Positions 9,285 through 17,565 of a stretch of DNA of 53,330 nt are shown here, piece after piece. Origin of the DNA: an uncultured Clostridium sp. GTDB lineage: Bacteria > Bacillota > Clostridia > TANB77 > CAG-508. The stretch's first letter is position 1, and the number at the start of each line of letters is the position of its first letter. The notes under the pieces were generated by a model. The model saw only the letters and a program-made list of their open reading frames with translations. It ran no database searches and was not told the DNA's origin. The stretch lies in the NCBI GenBank assembly GCA_946500615.1, contig CAMMWP010000009.1:1-53330 (forward strand), read 5' to 3'. Both the position numbers and the translations under genes were made by a program.

Positions 9285-9737
9285 ATGGAAAAATTAAAAG
9301 AAATCATGAAAAAAGTATTAACAAAAGAAGTGATATTATATATTGTGTTTGGAGTATTTACAACAGTTGTTAATTTAGCTTCTTTCTTTATCATGAATAG
9401 TATTTTAAAATGGAATGAAAATCTTTCAAATTTTATAGCAATTGTACTAGCCGTATTATTTGCATATGTTACAAATAAAGATTTGGTATTTCATTCTCAA
9501 GCAAAAACAAAAAAAGAGAAATTACAAGAATTCTTAAAATTCATATTAGGAAGAGCATTTACAATGGTAATAGAATTTTTAGGAGGATGGTTGTTATTTA
9601 AAACACCAATTCCTAAAATGATTAGCAAACTAATCATAACAGTTGTTGTCGTTATTTTAAATTTCTTTATTAGTAAATTATTTGCTTTTAGAACAAAACA
9701 TGCTAAGGAGGATATAAATGGAGAAAGTAAAGAATAG
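9285..9737 (+). CDS. GtrA family membrane protein (putative polyprenyl-P-sugar flippase)
   Basis: 150 aa, four predicted helices. The pattern YIVFGVFTTVVNLASFFI ... LSNFIAIVLAVLFAYVTNKD ... FKTPIPKMISKLIITVVVVI matches PF04138 (GtrA). Family members are thought to move polyprenyl-phosphate-linked sugars across the membrane. Position between a GtrB-like transferase (15 bp upstream) and a large membrane protein (overlapping by 20 bp) supports this role. Confidence 0.9.
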   Translation: MEKLKEIMKKVLTKEVILYIVFGVFTTVVNLASFFIMNSILKWNENLSNFIAIVLAVLFAYVTNKDLVFHSQAKTKKEKLQEFLKFILGRAFTMVIEFLGGWLLFKTPIPKMISKLIITVVVVILNFFISKLFAFRTKHAKEDINGESKE

Positions 9738-11199
9738 AATAAAAGAAATTTTATTAGATAAAAATTTATATATTTTTTCTATCATCACTATTTTATTTTA
9801 TGGTGTGTTTTGTATTATGCAATATGCACCTGATACCTATAGTGTATTTGCAACAAATTTAACCGATATTGTTTCTCACTTTTTCTCATGTGGAAGAATT
9901 GTAACAGGAGGCGCACTTTATATCGTAAGGGGACTTTTACACATAGGAAATTATGGAACATATTTATTGTCTTATGGCTTTGCTATGTTATGTATGATCA
10001 TTAGCTTATATAAACTAAACAAACTTATTAGTCAAGAAATAAAGAACACGATAGTAAGTATCCTTATTACAACACTAATCATCATAAATCCTTTTTCAAT
10101 AGAATTATTTGTGTACATAGAAAAAGGAATTATGATACTATCTATTTTACTATGTATATTGGCAGTAGAACAAATAAAGAAATTCTTTGAAGGCAATAAA
10201 AAATCAATTATAGTAGCGCTTATTTTTATGATAATAGCGAACTGTTGCTATCAAGGAACAGTAGGACTGTTTGTGGCAATTTCATTACTATATATTATAA
10301 AATATTCTAAAAACATAAAAGAATTTATAGTAAATAATATAATTGTAGCATTAACATATGGAATACCAGCCATATTAAATTTTATGTTAGTTAGATTTTT
10401 ATTTACCAATGAAAGGGTAGCAGGAAAAATCGTTCTTTCAGAATCTATCATAAAGATGTTACAAGGAACAAAAAGAATGTTAATCAACACATATGATTTA
10501 TTACCTAAATATGTGTTTATGATACTTATTGCAGTTTTATTAGGTATCATCATTTACCAAGCAATTAAGAAGAAAATCTCTTCAAAGAAAAAAATCTTGG
10601 AAATATTAGGAGCATGTTATCTAATAGCAGGAACATTATTTGCAACAGTAGCACCACAAATTTTGCAAGATACGAGTTCCATTTGGTTTGTTGCAAGAAG
10701 TTCTTATACGATGGCATCTATTATTGGATTATTAACTATGTATATATTTATGCAGACACAGATACATGTAAAAATGAAAAATATGCTTATTGTTATTTTA
10801 CTGGCATTTTTACTTCTTCAATTTGTTAGTTTTATGAGTTTCTCAATAGACAATTATATTGGAAATTATACAGATAAAATGACAACACTGGAAATCAATC
10901 AATTGATAAAAGACTATGAAGAAAAAATGGGACAACAAATAACACAAATCTCAATATATCATGATTCAGAAATACAATATACATATCCAGAATTAAAAGC
11001 TTCTGGAGATATGAACATAAAAGCATATTCAGCAGATTGGTGTGTACCACAAATTATCCAAATGTACACGGGAAGAAATCTGACGACTGTAGAAAATGAT
11101 GAAACATTAAAAAATGAATTTTTGCAAAAGAATTGGAATGTTTTTGATAAAGAACAAATTGTTTTCCAAGACGATACGATGCATATATGCTTATATTAG
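9718..11199 (+). CDS. Polytopic membrane protein, GtrII-like glucosyltransferase candidate
   Basis: 493 aa with about ten transmembrane helices and a ~100-residue C-terminal soluble part (residues ~390-493). An early acidic residue and a GR pair in NLTDIVSHFFSCGRIVTGG resemble the first extracytoplasmic loop of GtrII/GtrII-like (PF14264) transferases, which move a sugar from a polyprenyl carrier to a surface glycan. The ATG at 9718 has a clear AAGGAGG site inside the end of the GtrA gene. Context (GtrB, GtrA upstream, another GtrB-like downstream) supports a glycan-decorating role; the exact family is inferred. Confidence 0.7.
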   Translation: MEKVKNRIKEILLDKNLYIFSIITILFYGVFCIMQYAPDTYSVFATNLTDIVSHFFSCGRIVTGGALYIVRGLLHIGNYGTYLLSYGFAMLCMIISLYKLNKLISQEIKNTIVSILITTLIIINPFSIELFVYIEKGIMILSILLCILAVEQIKKFFEGNKKSIIVALIFMIIANCCYQGTVGLFVAISLLYIIKYSKNIKEFIVNNIIVALTYGIPAILNFMLVRFLFTNERVAGKIVLSESIIKMLQGTKRMLINTYDLLPKYVFMILIAVLLGIIIYQAIKKKISSKKKILEILGACYLIAGTLFATVAPQILQDTSSIWFVARSSYTMASIIGLLTMYIFMQTQIHVKMKNMLIVILLAFLLLQFVSFMSFSIDNYIGNYTDKMTTLEINQLIKDYEEKMGQQITQISIYHDSEIQYTYPELKASGDMNIKAYSADWCVPQIIQMYTGRNLTTVENDETLKNEFLQKNWNVFDKEQIVFQDDTMHICLY

Positions 11200-11266
11200 T
11201 AAGAGCCAAAAAGAAGGAGAATAAGGTTGAAAAATTTTGAGCATAGTGAAAGGAATGAAAATAAAT

Positions 11267-12214
11267 ATGAAAAAAATAACAATAATCATACCAGCATACA
11301 ATGAGGAAGAATCATTACCACATCTATATGAAAGACTTCAAAAGCTAATGAATTCAATGGAAAATTATGAATTTGAAATCCTATTTGTAAATGATGGTAG
11401 CAAAGATAATACAATTCATTTAATAAAAGAATATAGAAATAAGGATAAAAGAATTAGCTATGTTGATTTTTCTAGAAATTTTGGAAAAGAAATTGCCATG
11501 ATAGCAGGATTAGATTATGCAGTAGGAGATTGTGTTATCTTTATGGATGCAGATTTACAAGACCCACCAGAATTAATTCCGGAATTGGTGCAATATTGGG
11601 AAGAAGGATATGATGATGTCTATGCAAAAAGAAATTCTAGAAAAGGGGAAACTTGGCTAAAGAAATTTACTTCTAAGATGTATTATAGAGTTCTTCAAAG
11701 TTTAACAAGTGTACCAATTCAAAAAGATACAGGAGACTTTCGTTTATTAGATAGAAGATGTGTGAATGCTTTAAAAAAGATGAGAGAATCACAAAGAAAT
11801 TCTAAAAGTATGTTTAGTTGGATTGGATATAAAAAGAAAGAAGTATTGTATGATAGAGATCCTCGAGTGGCTGGACAAACAAAATGGAATTATAAAAAAT
11901 TGGTAGATTTAGCAATTGATGGTATTACTTCATTTACTACATCACCACTTAGAATATCAACATATATTAGCATACCAACGTTTATTACTTTATTTGTTTA
12001 TTTTATCTATGTTATCATCAAATGTATTGTGACCAGTACAGCAGTACAAGCATTTCAAGCAATTATATTACTGATTTTATTCTTCTCGGGAGTACAAATT
12101 TTATTGTTTGGTATTATAGGAGAGTATTTAGGTAGAATTTTTAACGAGAGTAAAAATAGACCATTGTATTTGGTAAATGAATATAATGAAAAAAAAGAAA
12201 TGAATGATGAATAA
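11267..12214 (+). CDS. GtrB-like GT2 glycosyltransferase with two C-terminal helices
   Basis: 315 aa from ATG 11267. Motifs: ITIIIPAYNEEESLPHLYER, FVNDGSKDNT, MDADLQDPPELIPELV (DXD region) and RLLDRR, characteristic of the bactoprenol glucosyltransferase (GtrB/YfdH/ArnC) branch. Two C-terminal helices (FITLFVYFIYVIIKCIV; AIILLILFFSGVQILLFGII) and GEYLGRIFNESKNRPLY, a family ending. The frame is open back to a TTG at 11237, but the GT2 domain begins exactly at MKKITIIIPAYN, so 11267 is preferred. The locus therefore has two enzymes for polyprenyl-P-sugar synthesis. Confidence 0.9.
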   Translation: MKKITIIIPAYNEEESLPHLYERLQKLMNSMENYEFEILFVNDGSKDNTIHLIKEYRNKDKRISYVDFSRNFGKEIAMIAGLDYAVGDCVIFMDADLQDPPELIPELVQYWEEGYDDVYAKRNSRKGETWLKKFTSKMYYRVLQSLTSVPIQKDTGDFRLLDRRCVNALKKMRESQRNSKSMFSWIGYKKKEVLYDRDPRVAGQTKWNYKKLVDLAIDGITSFTTSPLRISTYISIPTFITLFVYFIYVIIKCIVTSTAVQAFQAIILLILFFSGVQILLFGIIGEYLGRIFNESKNRPLYLVNEYNEKKEMNDE

Positions 12215-12227
12215 GGATTGCAAAAAA

Positions 12228-12262
12228 AGTAACTTCTTCTTTACATTTAAAGGAGAAGTTTT
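12228..12262 (+). terminator. Terminator of the surface-glycan locus
   Basis: AACTTCTTCTTTA-catt-TAAAGGAGAAGTT stem (one mismatch) followed by TTATA, just after the stop of the last transferase. Confidence 0.65.
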
Positions 12263-12335
12263 ATACCATATTTAGAAAAGTCATACTGACATGCAACAAA
12301 AATAGCATATATAGAAATAAAATTTGCAATATATA

Positions 12336-12364
12336 TTGACATAATAGTAAATGGTCTGTATAAT
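12336..12364 (+). promoter_or_regulatory. Consensus sigma-A promoter of the toxin-antitoxin operon
   Basis: TTGACA (12336-12341), 17-bp spacer, TATAAT (12359-12364): both boxes match the consensus exactly. The -10 box overlaps the 38-bp palindrome at 12361-12398, as expected for an autorepressed operon. Confidence 0.85.
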
Positions 12365-12398
12365 AATATAAACTATCAATTGATAGTTTATATTATTA
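12361..12398. promoter_or_regulatory. 38-bp perfect palindrome, probable antitoxin operator
   Basis: Perfect two-fold symmetry with 19-bp half sites centred on CTATCAATTGATAG, extending to TAATAATATAAA on each side, from the -10 box to 14 bp before the GTG start of the toxin gene. The downstream antitoxin carries an HTH domain, so this is the natural candidate for its binding site. A transcript could also fold into a hairpin just before AGGAGG. Confidence 0.75.
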
Positions 12399-12411
12399 GG
12401 AGGTAAAAAAA

Positions 12412-12819
12412 GTGGCAGAAGGATACCAAGCAACAAAAGGAAATATAGAAATCTTTTTAAAAGAACTAAAAAATATATTAGAAATTCCTATATCAAAATT
12501 AAATATTATTCCAAGAGAGGATAAACCAGAAGAATATTCAACAGAATATTGTTTAAGAGATTTAGAATTTGAAATAGAAGATGTGAAAGAGGAATTAAAA
12601 AAATTAAAACTTAGTGAATATGTAGAATGTTGTCCAGATGAAAGAAATGTTAAATCAAATGATTATTATGTATTTTCGAAAATGTATCATCAGAAACAAG
12701 TATATATAAAACTCAAAATACAAAGTTATGACAAAAAATCTATATTATGTATGTCATTTCATTATGCCGAGTATGAAATAACAAAATTTCCGTATAGGGG
12801 AAGGGAGGGGAATTGTTAG
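12412..12819 (+). CDS. MqsR-like toxin of a type II toxin-antitoxin system
   Basis: 135 aa, GTG start 7 bases after AGGAGG. The central pattern LRDLEFEIEDVKEELKKL ... Y ... YYVFSKMYHQKQVYIKLKI ... ILCMSFHYAEYEI matches the small MqsR-like RelE-fold toxins (helix, then YVF-x-K, YIKLKI, SFHxAE strands). Members act as ribosome-dependent or free mRNA interferases. The antitoxin gene follows one base after the stop. Promoter plus palindromic operator directly upstream. The assignment to the MqsR-like branch is from motif spacing and gene partner; catalytic residues are not confirmed. Confidence 0.72.
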   Translation: MAEGYQATKGNIEIFLKELKNILEIPISKLNIIPREDKPEEYSTEYCLRDLEFEIEDVKEELKKLKLSEYVECCPDERNVKSNDYYVFSKMYHQKQVYIKLKIQSYDKKSILCMSFHYAEYEITKFPYRGREGNC

Positions 12820-12820
12820 G

Positions 12821-13846
12821 ATGAAAGAATTAAAGAAAGTAAAGATGTTTTGTTCTATTTGTGAAGAGATGCATGAAGTTAGCTTGATGGAGCAAACAAA
12901 AGAAATAATAGTAAAAGGTGAACCTATTAAATATAGAGAGGTTTACTATAAATGTGATAAATATTTAGATAATAATATATTTATGTCTGAAGATTTATGG
13001 AATATGAATTTAATTAATAGTTTGGATGAATACCGAAAGAAAAAAGATTTATTAACCTCTAAAGAAATTAAAGAAATAAGAGAGAAATATCAATTAACGC
13101 AAAGTGAAATGGCATATTTATTAAATTTAGGTGAAATTACTATAACAAGATATGAAACAAAACAAATTCAAGATGCTAGTGTTGATAATATGATTAGAGA
13201 GTTAAATGACAATCCATTATTTGCCTTAAAAATGTTAGAGAAGAATAAGAGTAAATTTAAACGATATGATGAAATTGATAAAAATATTAAAGATGTAATT
13301 GATAAGAATATTATTGTTTTTCTAAATGAACAAGAGTTAATTGCAAAGTATATAAAATATAATAAAAAATCTATTGTAAATGGCAATACAATATTGGATA
13401 TTGAGACACTTACCAACGTATTGGGGTATATTACAAAAGAGATAGGACCGACGAAAAAAGTAGTATTGATGAAACTATTATGGTATATAGATAGTTTAAG
13501 TTATAAAGGCCATGATTATTCAATAACAGGATTAGTTTATGAACATATGCCATACGGAGCCTTACCAATAGGACATCGAGAAATTATTGAACTATCGTCA
13601 ATAAAATCTAGTTTATTTATAAATGAAAGTGAATATGAGGAATATAGAATTCAATTTAATGAGAAATATAAAATAAAAAGAATGAAAAAAGAGGAAAAAA
13701 GAATTATAGATAAAGTTATTCATAAATTTAAAAATTATAAAAGTTATGAAATTTCTGATTATATGCATAAAGAAAAAGCATATATAGAAACAAAGGATAA
13801 TCAAATTATACCATTTACATATGCAAAAGAAATTAATGAATTTTAA
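12821..13846 (+). CDS. MqsA-type zinc finger / HTH / SocA (Panacea) antitoxin
   Basis: 341 aa in three parts. Residues 1-50: MqsA/YgiT-like zinc finger with C11-x2-C14 and C45, but the fourth ligand position is Tyr48 (CDKY), so zinc binding may be weakened. Residues ~72-130: XRE-like helix-turn-helix (IREKYQLTQSEMAYLLNLGE ITITRYE), the DNA-binding and autoregulatory part. Residues ~205-335: SocA/Panacea (DUF4065) domain with VVLMKLLWYIDSLSYKG and SITGLVYEHMPYGALP. Panacea-containing antitoxins neutralise many different toxins. It begins one base after the toxin stop. No clear terminator follows. Confidence 0.82.
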   Translation: MKELKKVKMFCSICEEMHEVSLMEQTKEIIVKGEPIKYREVYYKCDKYLDNNIFMSEDLWNMNLINSLDEYRKKKDLLTSKEIKEIREKYQLTQSEMAYLLNLGEITITRYETKQIQDASVDNMIRELNDNPLFALKMLEKNKSKFKRYDEIDKNIKDVIDKNIIVFLNEQELIAKYIKYNKKSIVNGNTILDIETLTNVLGYITKEIGPTKKVVLMKLLWYIDSLSYKGHDYSITGLVYEHMPYGALPIGHREIIELSSIKSSLFINESEYEEYRIQFNEKYKIKRMKKEEKRIIDKVIHKFKNYKSYEISDYMHKEKAYIETKDNQIIPFTYAKEINEF

Positions 13847-13989
13847 ACTAACATAGTCATATATAGCATAAAAATTTTATATTAAATATATTGAAGATAA
13901 TAGGAATATTTGAAAAAATAAAATAATATTATATACTTGCATATAAGGTTTTTATTAAGAAGAATGAAAAAATTTTTAAGAGTTAATAA

Positions 13990-14054
13990 AAGATATATAG
14001 TTTTAGTATATTTTATATATTAGGAAAGCCATGCCGACTTTCTAATATATAAGA
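13990..14054. repeat. Short AGGAAAG hairpin (minimal family B end pair)
   Basis: TATATATTAGGAAAG ... CTTTCTAATATATA around CCATGCCGA at about 14013-14052. The same unit recurs at 51050-51093 (AGGAAAGTCATGCTGACTTTC). It looks like the two ends of family B without an interior. The rest of 13847-14115 is AT-rich with no gene seen. Confidence 0.6.
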
Positions 14055-14115
14055 GTAGATTGTGCATAATTTTACTAACGTAAAATTAGCGAGAACAAAA
14101 GAAAAGGTGATAGAT

Positions 14116-14565
14116 ATGATAAGAAAAATTAAAGAAGAAGATTTAACAAATGTTATGACATTATGGGTAAAATCAAATTTTAAATCAAATTATTTTATTG
14201 AAAAAGATTATTGGTTAGAAATCTATAACCAAACAAAGTTAGATTTTTTAGAAAATTTCAAAACATATGTATATGAGAGAGAAAAAGACAATGAGATAGA
14301 GGGATTCATATCTATACAAAACAATGAAATCAAAGCTATTTGCGTAAAAGAAGAGAAAAGAAGGAAAGGCGTAGGAACCAAACTAATAAATTATTGTAAA
14401 GACCTTCTACAAGATGGTATGGAATTATATATAAATATATTTGAAAAAAATATGAATGGTATTATATTTTTTTCAAACTTACAATTTAAAAATGCTAAGA
14501 TACAACTAAATGATAAGTTTAGAGAAACAGAATATGTGATGAAGTGGAAAAAGGATAAGATATGA
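14116..14565 (+). CDS. GNAT family N-acetyltransferase
   Basis: 149 aa from ATG 14116 with AAAGGTG upstream; the frame extends 5' to a GTG at 14062, but that part lies in repeat-derived sequence. MIRKIKEEDLTNVMTLW is a typical GNAT beginning, and the acetyl-CoA binding segment is IKAICVKEEKRRKGVGTKLI (motif A, R/Q-x-x-G-x-G/A), followed by FFSNLQFKNAK. Substrate unknown. Solitary gene between repeat-rich spacers. Confidence 0.88.
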   Translation: MIRKIKEEDLTNVMTLWVKSNFKSNYFIEKDYWLEIYNQTKLDFLENFKTYVYEREKDNEIEGFISIQNNEIKAICVKEEKRRKGVGTKLINYCKDLLQDGMELYINIFEKNMNGIIFFSNLQFKNAKIQLNDKFRETEYVMKWKKDKI

Positions 14566-14585
14566 AAATATTTTATCTTTTTTAA

Positions 14586-14816
14586 TACAATTCAGTCTTT
14601 TCCATTTGAGAGCATAGTCATATAGTATATTTTTAAGGTTCTCGGCTACCCTCCAATTGCCGTTTAAGAAATTCTAATATCTAAATCGTAACAATACCCG
14701 AAAACAGGACCCTTTACGACTTATATATAAGAATTTCTAAAACGATTCCGGTCGCATTCGAACTCTTAAAAATATACTATATGACTATGCTCTCAAATGG
14801 GAAAGACTGAATTGTA
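14586..14816. repeat. Family A palindromic element, copy A2
   Basis: Arms TACAATTCAGTCTTTTCCAT... (14586-14641) and its near-perfect complement ending ATGGGAAAGACTGAATTGTA (to 14816); one wobble and one bulge only. The core is the same ~118 bp as in A1 and A3 with a handful of substitutions. The arms differ from A1 at many positions yet remain self-complementary within the copy. It starts ~20 bp after the GNAT stop. Confidence 0.85.
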
Positions 14817-14962
14817 ACTAAAATTGTAATCTTTTTCTCTAACTATTCTAATATCTTAAGAAAATTTTAATCTTTCATAAAAAAATACTTAATAAATAGT
14901 TGTTATACTAACAGTAGCCATCATTAAATGATATGCTGTAGCAAACAATAAATATGATAAAA

Positions 14963-15023
14963 GTGCAATCATTAGAGCGAAGCGATGTTCTTGAATAGGA
15001 AAAACTCGATTTTTCTATTCAAT
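14963..15023. repeat. Composite of family E module (reverse) and family C hairpin
   Basis: GTGCAATCATTAGAGCGAAG (reverse of the E module CTTCGCTCTAACAATTGCAC) directly abuts a hairpin TTGAATAGGAAAAACTCGAT / TTTTTCTATTCAA. The same C-then-E arrangement occurs in the other orientation at 18950-19037. The remaining gene-free bases 14817-15143 show nothing else except a possible TATAAT at about 15095 ahead of the next gene. Confidence 0.6.
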
Positions 15024-15143
15024 AAAAAACATAGTATGACAAAAATGTAAGACAAAAATAAAGCAAAATGCATACATTTTAGGAAATATGTGGTATAATA
15101 TATGTGATATGTTTTATTCAAGTATAAAACAGGAAGGATAGCA

Positions 15144-15875
15144 ATGAGTAGAAAAAATAAAATAAAACTATTAAGAATATTTTTAGCAACTGTTGCACTA
15201 ACTATCATGATTGGTGTTATCATTTATTTGATACCAGTTATGAAAGATCTAAGTACAATAGAGGGACAAGAAGCCTTTAAAAATAAAGTAAATGATTCGG
15301 GATTTGTTGGATTATTAATGTTATTTGGATTACAAGTAGCACAAATCTTTTTAATCATATTACCGGGAGAACCAATAGAAATACTAGCAGGCATGTGTTA
15401 TGGAGGATGGGGAGGTTTAATATTTATAACCATTTCTGTATGTATCATAACAACAGCTATTTTCTACCTTGTAAGAAAATTAGGAAGAAGATTTGTATAT
15501 GACTTTTGCAATGAAGAAAAGGTAAAAAAAATAGAGAATAGTACATTATTTAAAAATCCTAAGAAAATTGAATGGATAATGATCATTTTATTTATGGTAC
15601 CCGGAACACCAAAAGATTTACTGGTATATATAGCGGGATTATTACCTATTAAACCATTAAGATTTATATTAATATCTACATTTGCAAGATTGCCTTCGGT
15701 TGTGTCATCTACATTTGCAGGACATACCTTAATGAGAGGAGATTGGAAATCAAGTCTAATCATTTATGCTATTACATTTTTATTAGTAGGAATTTTAGTA
15801 TGGATCATTAACAGATTTGATAAAAGTAAAGTAACACAGGAAGCATTAAAATCAATACAGAAAGACATAAAATAG
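15144..15875 (+). CDS. TVP38/TMEM64 (DedA-like, VTT domain) membrane protein
   Basis: 243 aa with about five to six helices. The VTT-domain signature is clear: LPGEPIEILAGMCYGGWGG, then ITTAIFYLVRKLGRRFV and the re-entrant segment MVPGTPKDLLVYIAGLLPIK. Family members are membrane proteins implicated in lipid scrambling or undecaprenyl-phosphate recycling. Start ATG 15144 with AGGAAGGATAGC upstream. A PF06541 protein gene follows after 21 bp, probably cotranscribed. Confidence 0.9.
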   Translation: MSRKNKIKLLRIFLATVALTIMIGVIIYLIPVMKDLSTIEGQEAFKNKVNDSGFVGLLMLFGLQVAQIFLIILPGEPIEILAGMCYGGWGGLIFITISVCIITTAIFYLVRKLGRRFVYDFCNEEKVKKIENSTLFKNPKKIEWIMIILFMVPGTPKDLLVYIAGLLPIKPLRFILISTFARLPSVVSSTFAGHTLMRGDWKSSLIIYAITFLLVGILVWIINRFDKSKVTQEALKSIQKDIK

Positions 15876-15896
15876 AAAGGAAATAAAGGGAAGTTT

Positions 15897-16448
15897 ATGG
15901 AAAAAGAAGTAGTATTAGCAAAAACTACAAAAGATAAAATCATTGAATATATAACGTATTTTTTTATATATTCTTTTCTAGGATGGTTAATAGAAACAAT
16001 TTATGCAGTATTTGTGCATGGATATTTTGTTAAAAGAGGTTTTTTATTTGGTCCCATTTGTCCGATATATGGATTTGGAGCAGTATTGCTATTACTAGCA
16101 ACTAAAAAGCTATATAAAAAACCATTTTTAAAGTTTTTAATTGCAACAGTTGCATTTACTTTATTTGAATATATGGTATCGTTTTTGTTAGAAATGCTTT
16201 TTGGACTAAGATGGTGGGATTATTCAAATGATTTTTTAAATATTCAAGGAAGAGTTAGTTTATTATATTCTATAGTCTGGGGCGTAATTGGATTACTATT
16301 ATTAGAAAATTTACATCCTTACATACAAACTAAAATACAAAAGCTTACAAAAGGAAATACAACATATATTTTAAGAATTGTTTGTTTGATTTGCACAGGT
16401 TTAATAATTGCAGATACAGTATTTTCAGCAATTAAGTATTTAAGTTAA
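15897..16448 (+). CDS. PF06541 putative ABC-transporter-like membrane protein (paralogue 1)
   Basis: 183 aa, about five helices. Shares the family signature with the proteins at 16891 and 21054: FLGWLIETIYAVFVHGYFVK RGFLFGPICPIYGFG and RWWDYSNDFLNIQGRVSLLY. PF06541 proteins are annotated as putative ABC transporter permeases but have no established function. Start ATG after AAAGGGAAG. Terminator follows at 16474. Confidence 0.88.
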   Translation: MEKEVVLAKTTKDKIIEYITYFFIYSFLGWLIETIYAVFVHGYFVKRGFLFGPICPIYGFGAVLLLLATKKLYKKPFLKFLIATVAFTLFEYMVSFLLEMLFGLRWWDYSNDFLNIQGRVSLLYSIVWGVIGLLLLENLHPYIQTKIQKLTKGNTTYILRIVCLICTGLIIADTVFSAIKYLS

Positions 16449-16473
16449 TGATTTTTGTATATTTTAATATTAG

Positions 16474-16507
16474 AGATTAGAAGATAGATTCTTTTAATCT
16501 TTTTTTG
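16474..16507 (+). terminator. Rho-independent terminator
   Basis: AGATTAGAAG ... CTTTTAATCT followed by TTTTTTTG, 25 bp after the PF06541 stop codon; runs directly into the family C palindrome. Confidence 0.7.
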
Positions 16508-16549
16508 TTGAATAGGAAAAATCATGATTTTTCCTATTCAACAAAAAAA
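16500..16549. repeat. Family C perfect palindrome (AATAGGAAA hairpin)
   Basis: TTTTTTTGTTGAATAGGAAA ... TTTCCTATTCAACAAAAAAA, perfectly self-complementary around ATCATGAT. The T-run on either side lets it act as a bidirectional terminator. The GAATAGGAAA core is the end sequence of family B. Confidence 0.75.
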
Positions 16550-16590
16550 ACAATATTGCACAGAAAAATTGCTTCACAATTTTTCGCGTC

Positions 16591-16677
16591 GACAAATCTT
16601 TACGCTTTTTTGAGAACTTAAAGATATATAGTTAAATTAGAAAAGTAGAGAAAAGTTCTCGCAAAGCGAGATTTGTC
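16591..16677. repeat. 87-bp nested inverted repeat
   Basis: GACAAATCT (16591) pairs with AGATTTGTC (ending 16677) and, inside, GAGAACTT pairs with AAGTTCTC. It lies in the 442-bp gene-free stretch 16449-16890, which otherwise holds short repeat fragments (TTGCTTCACAATTTTTCGCG; TAGGAAATTGCATTTCCTA at ~16684-16702; an E-like ACACAAATTTTGACTCACGT). No ORF seen. Confidence 0.5.
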
Positions 16678-16890
16678 CAATTCTAGGAAATTGCATTTCC
16701 TATCATGTAAAAAAACAAAATTACACACAAATTTTGACTCACGTAAAATTATTTAAGGATACATTAAGAAATACTAAAAAAATAATTAATATTTACATGA
16801 TATAGTTAAGTTACAAAAATGTAAGAAAAATGTAAGAAAAAACAATAAAAGAAAACATAAGAGGTTGATAAAATAGAAGGGGTGAAACAG

Positions 16891-17535
16891 ATGAAGAAAG
16901 AAGAATGGATACATAAATTTATTAGGTTATTTTGGATATTTATTATTGGCAGTGTGATTGGATATATCGTAGAAATGATTGTAGGATTTGTTCAAAATGG
17001 ACATTTTGTTTCAAGACAAGGTTTATTATTTGGACCATTTGCACAAGTATATGGGCTAGGAATTTTAGCATATTATTTTGTAGTTCCAAAGATAAATGGA
17101 GGCAATCTAAAAATCTTTTTTGTGACTATGGTATTAGGTGGAATAGTAGAATATGTATGCTCTTATTTTCAAGAGTTTTTATTTGGAACGATTTCATGGG
17201 ATTATTCGCATTTATGGTTTAATATACATGGAAGAACAAGCTTATTGCATTGTATATATTGGGGAATAGGGGGAATTTTATTTATGAAATATGTCATGCC
17301 ATTAGTAAAAAATATAGAAAAAATGATAAGAAATAATTATTTTAGAACAATAACAGCTTTATTTGCTATTTTTATGATGTTTAATATAGCTGTATCATCA
17401 ATGGCTGCTGCTAGACAAGAAGAAAGAAGTCGTCAAATTGCAGCGTCAAATAACATAGACGTATTTTTTGATAAATATTATTCAGATGAAATTATGAATA
17501 CGATTTATGAAAATAAAATAGAGGTAAAAAGATAA
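16891..17535 (+). CDS. PF06541 putative ABC-transporter-like membrane protein (paralogue 2)
   Basis: 214 aa from ATG 16891, placed 8 bases after AAGGGG; the in-frame GTG at 16882 overlaps that ribosome binding site and is unlikely. Signature segments: GSVIGYIVEMIVGFVQNGHF, RQGLLFGPFAQVYGLG, SWDYSHLWFNIHGRTSLLH. About six helices and a short C-terminal soluble tail. Same family as the genes at 15897 and 21054. Confidence 0.87.
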   Translation: MKKEEWIHKFIRLFWIFIIGSVIGYIVEMIVGFVQNGHFVSRQGLLFGPFAQVYGLGILAYYFVVPKINGGNLKIFFVTMVLGGIVEYVCSYFQEFLFGTISWDYSHLWFNIHGRTSLLHCIYWGIGGILFMKYVMPLVKNIEKMIRNNYFRTITALFAIFMMFNIAVSSMAAARQEERSRQIAASNNIDVFFDKYYSDEIMNTIYENKIEVKR

Positions 17536-17565
17536 ACAAAAATGGTATTATAGAATAAATGATTA

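Noticed and set aside
14062..14115. N-terminal extension of the GNAT gene
   Set aside because: The extra 18 codons are made of repeat-derived sequence (TTTTACTAACGTAAAATT) and the good ribosome binding site lies just before ATG 14116.
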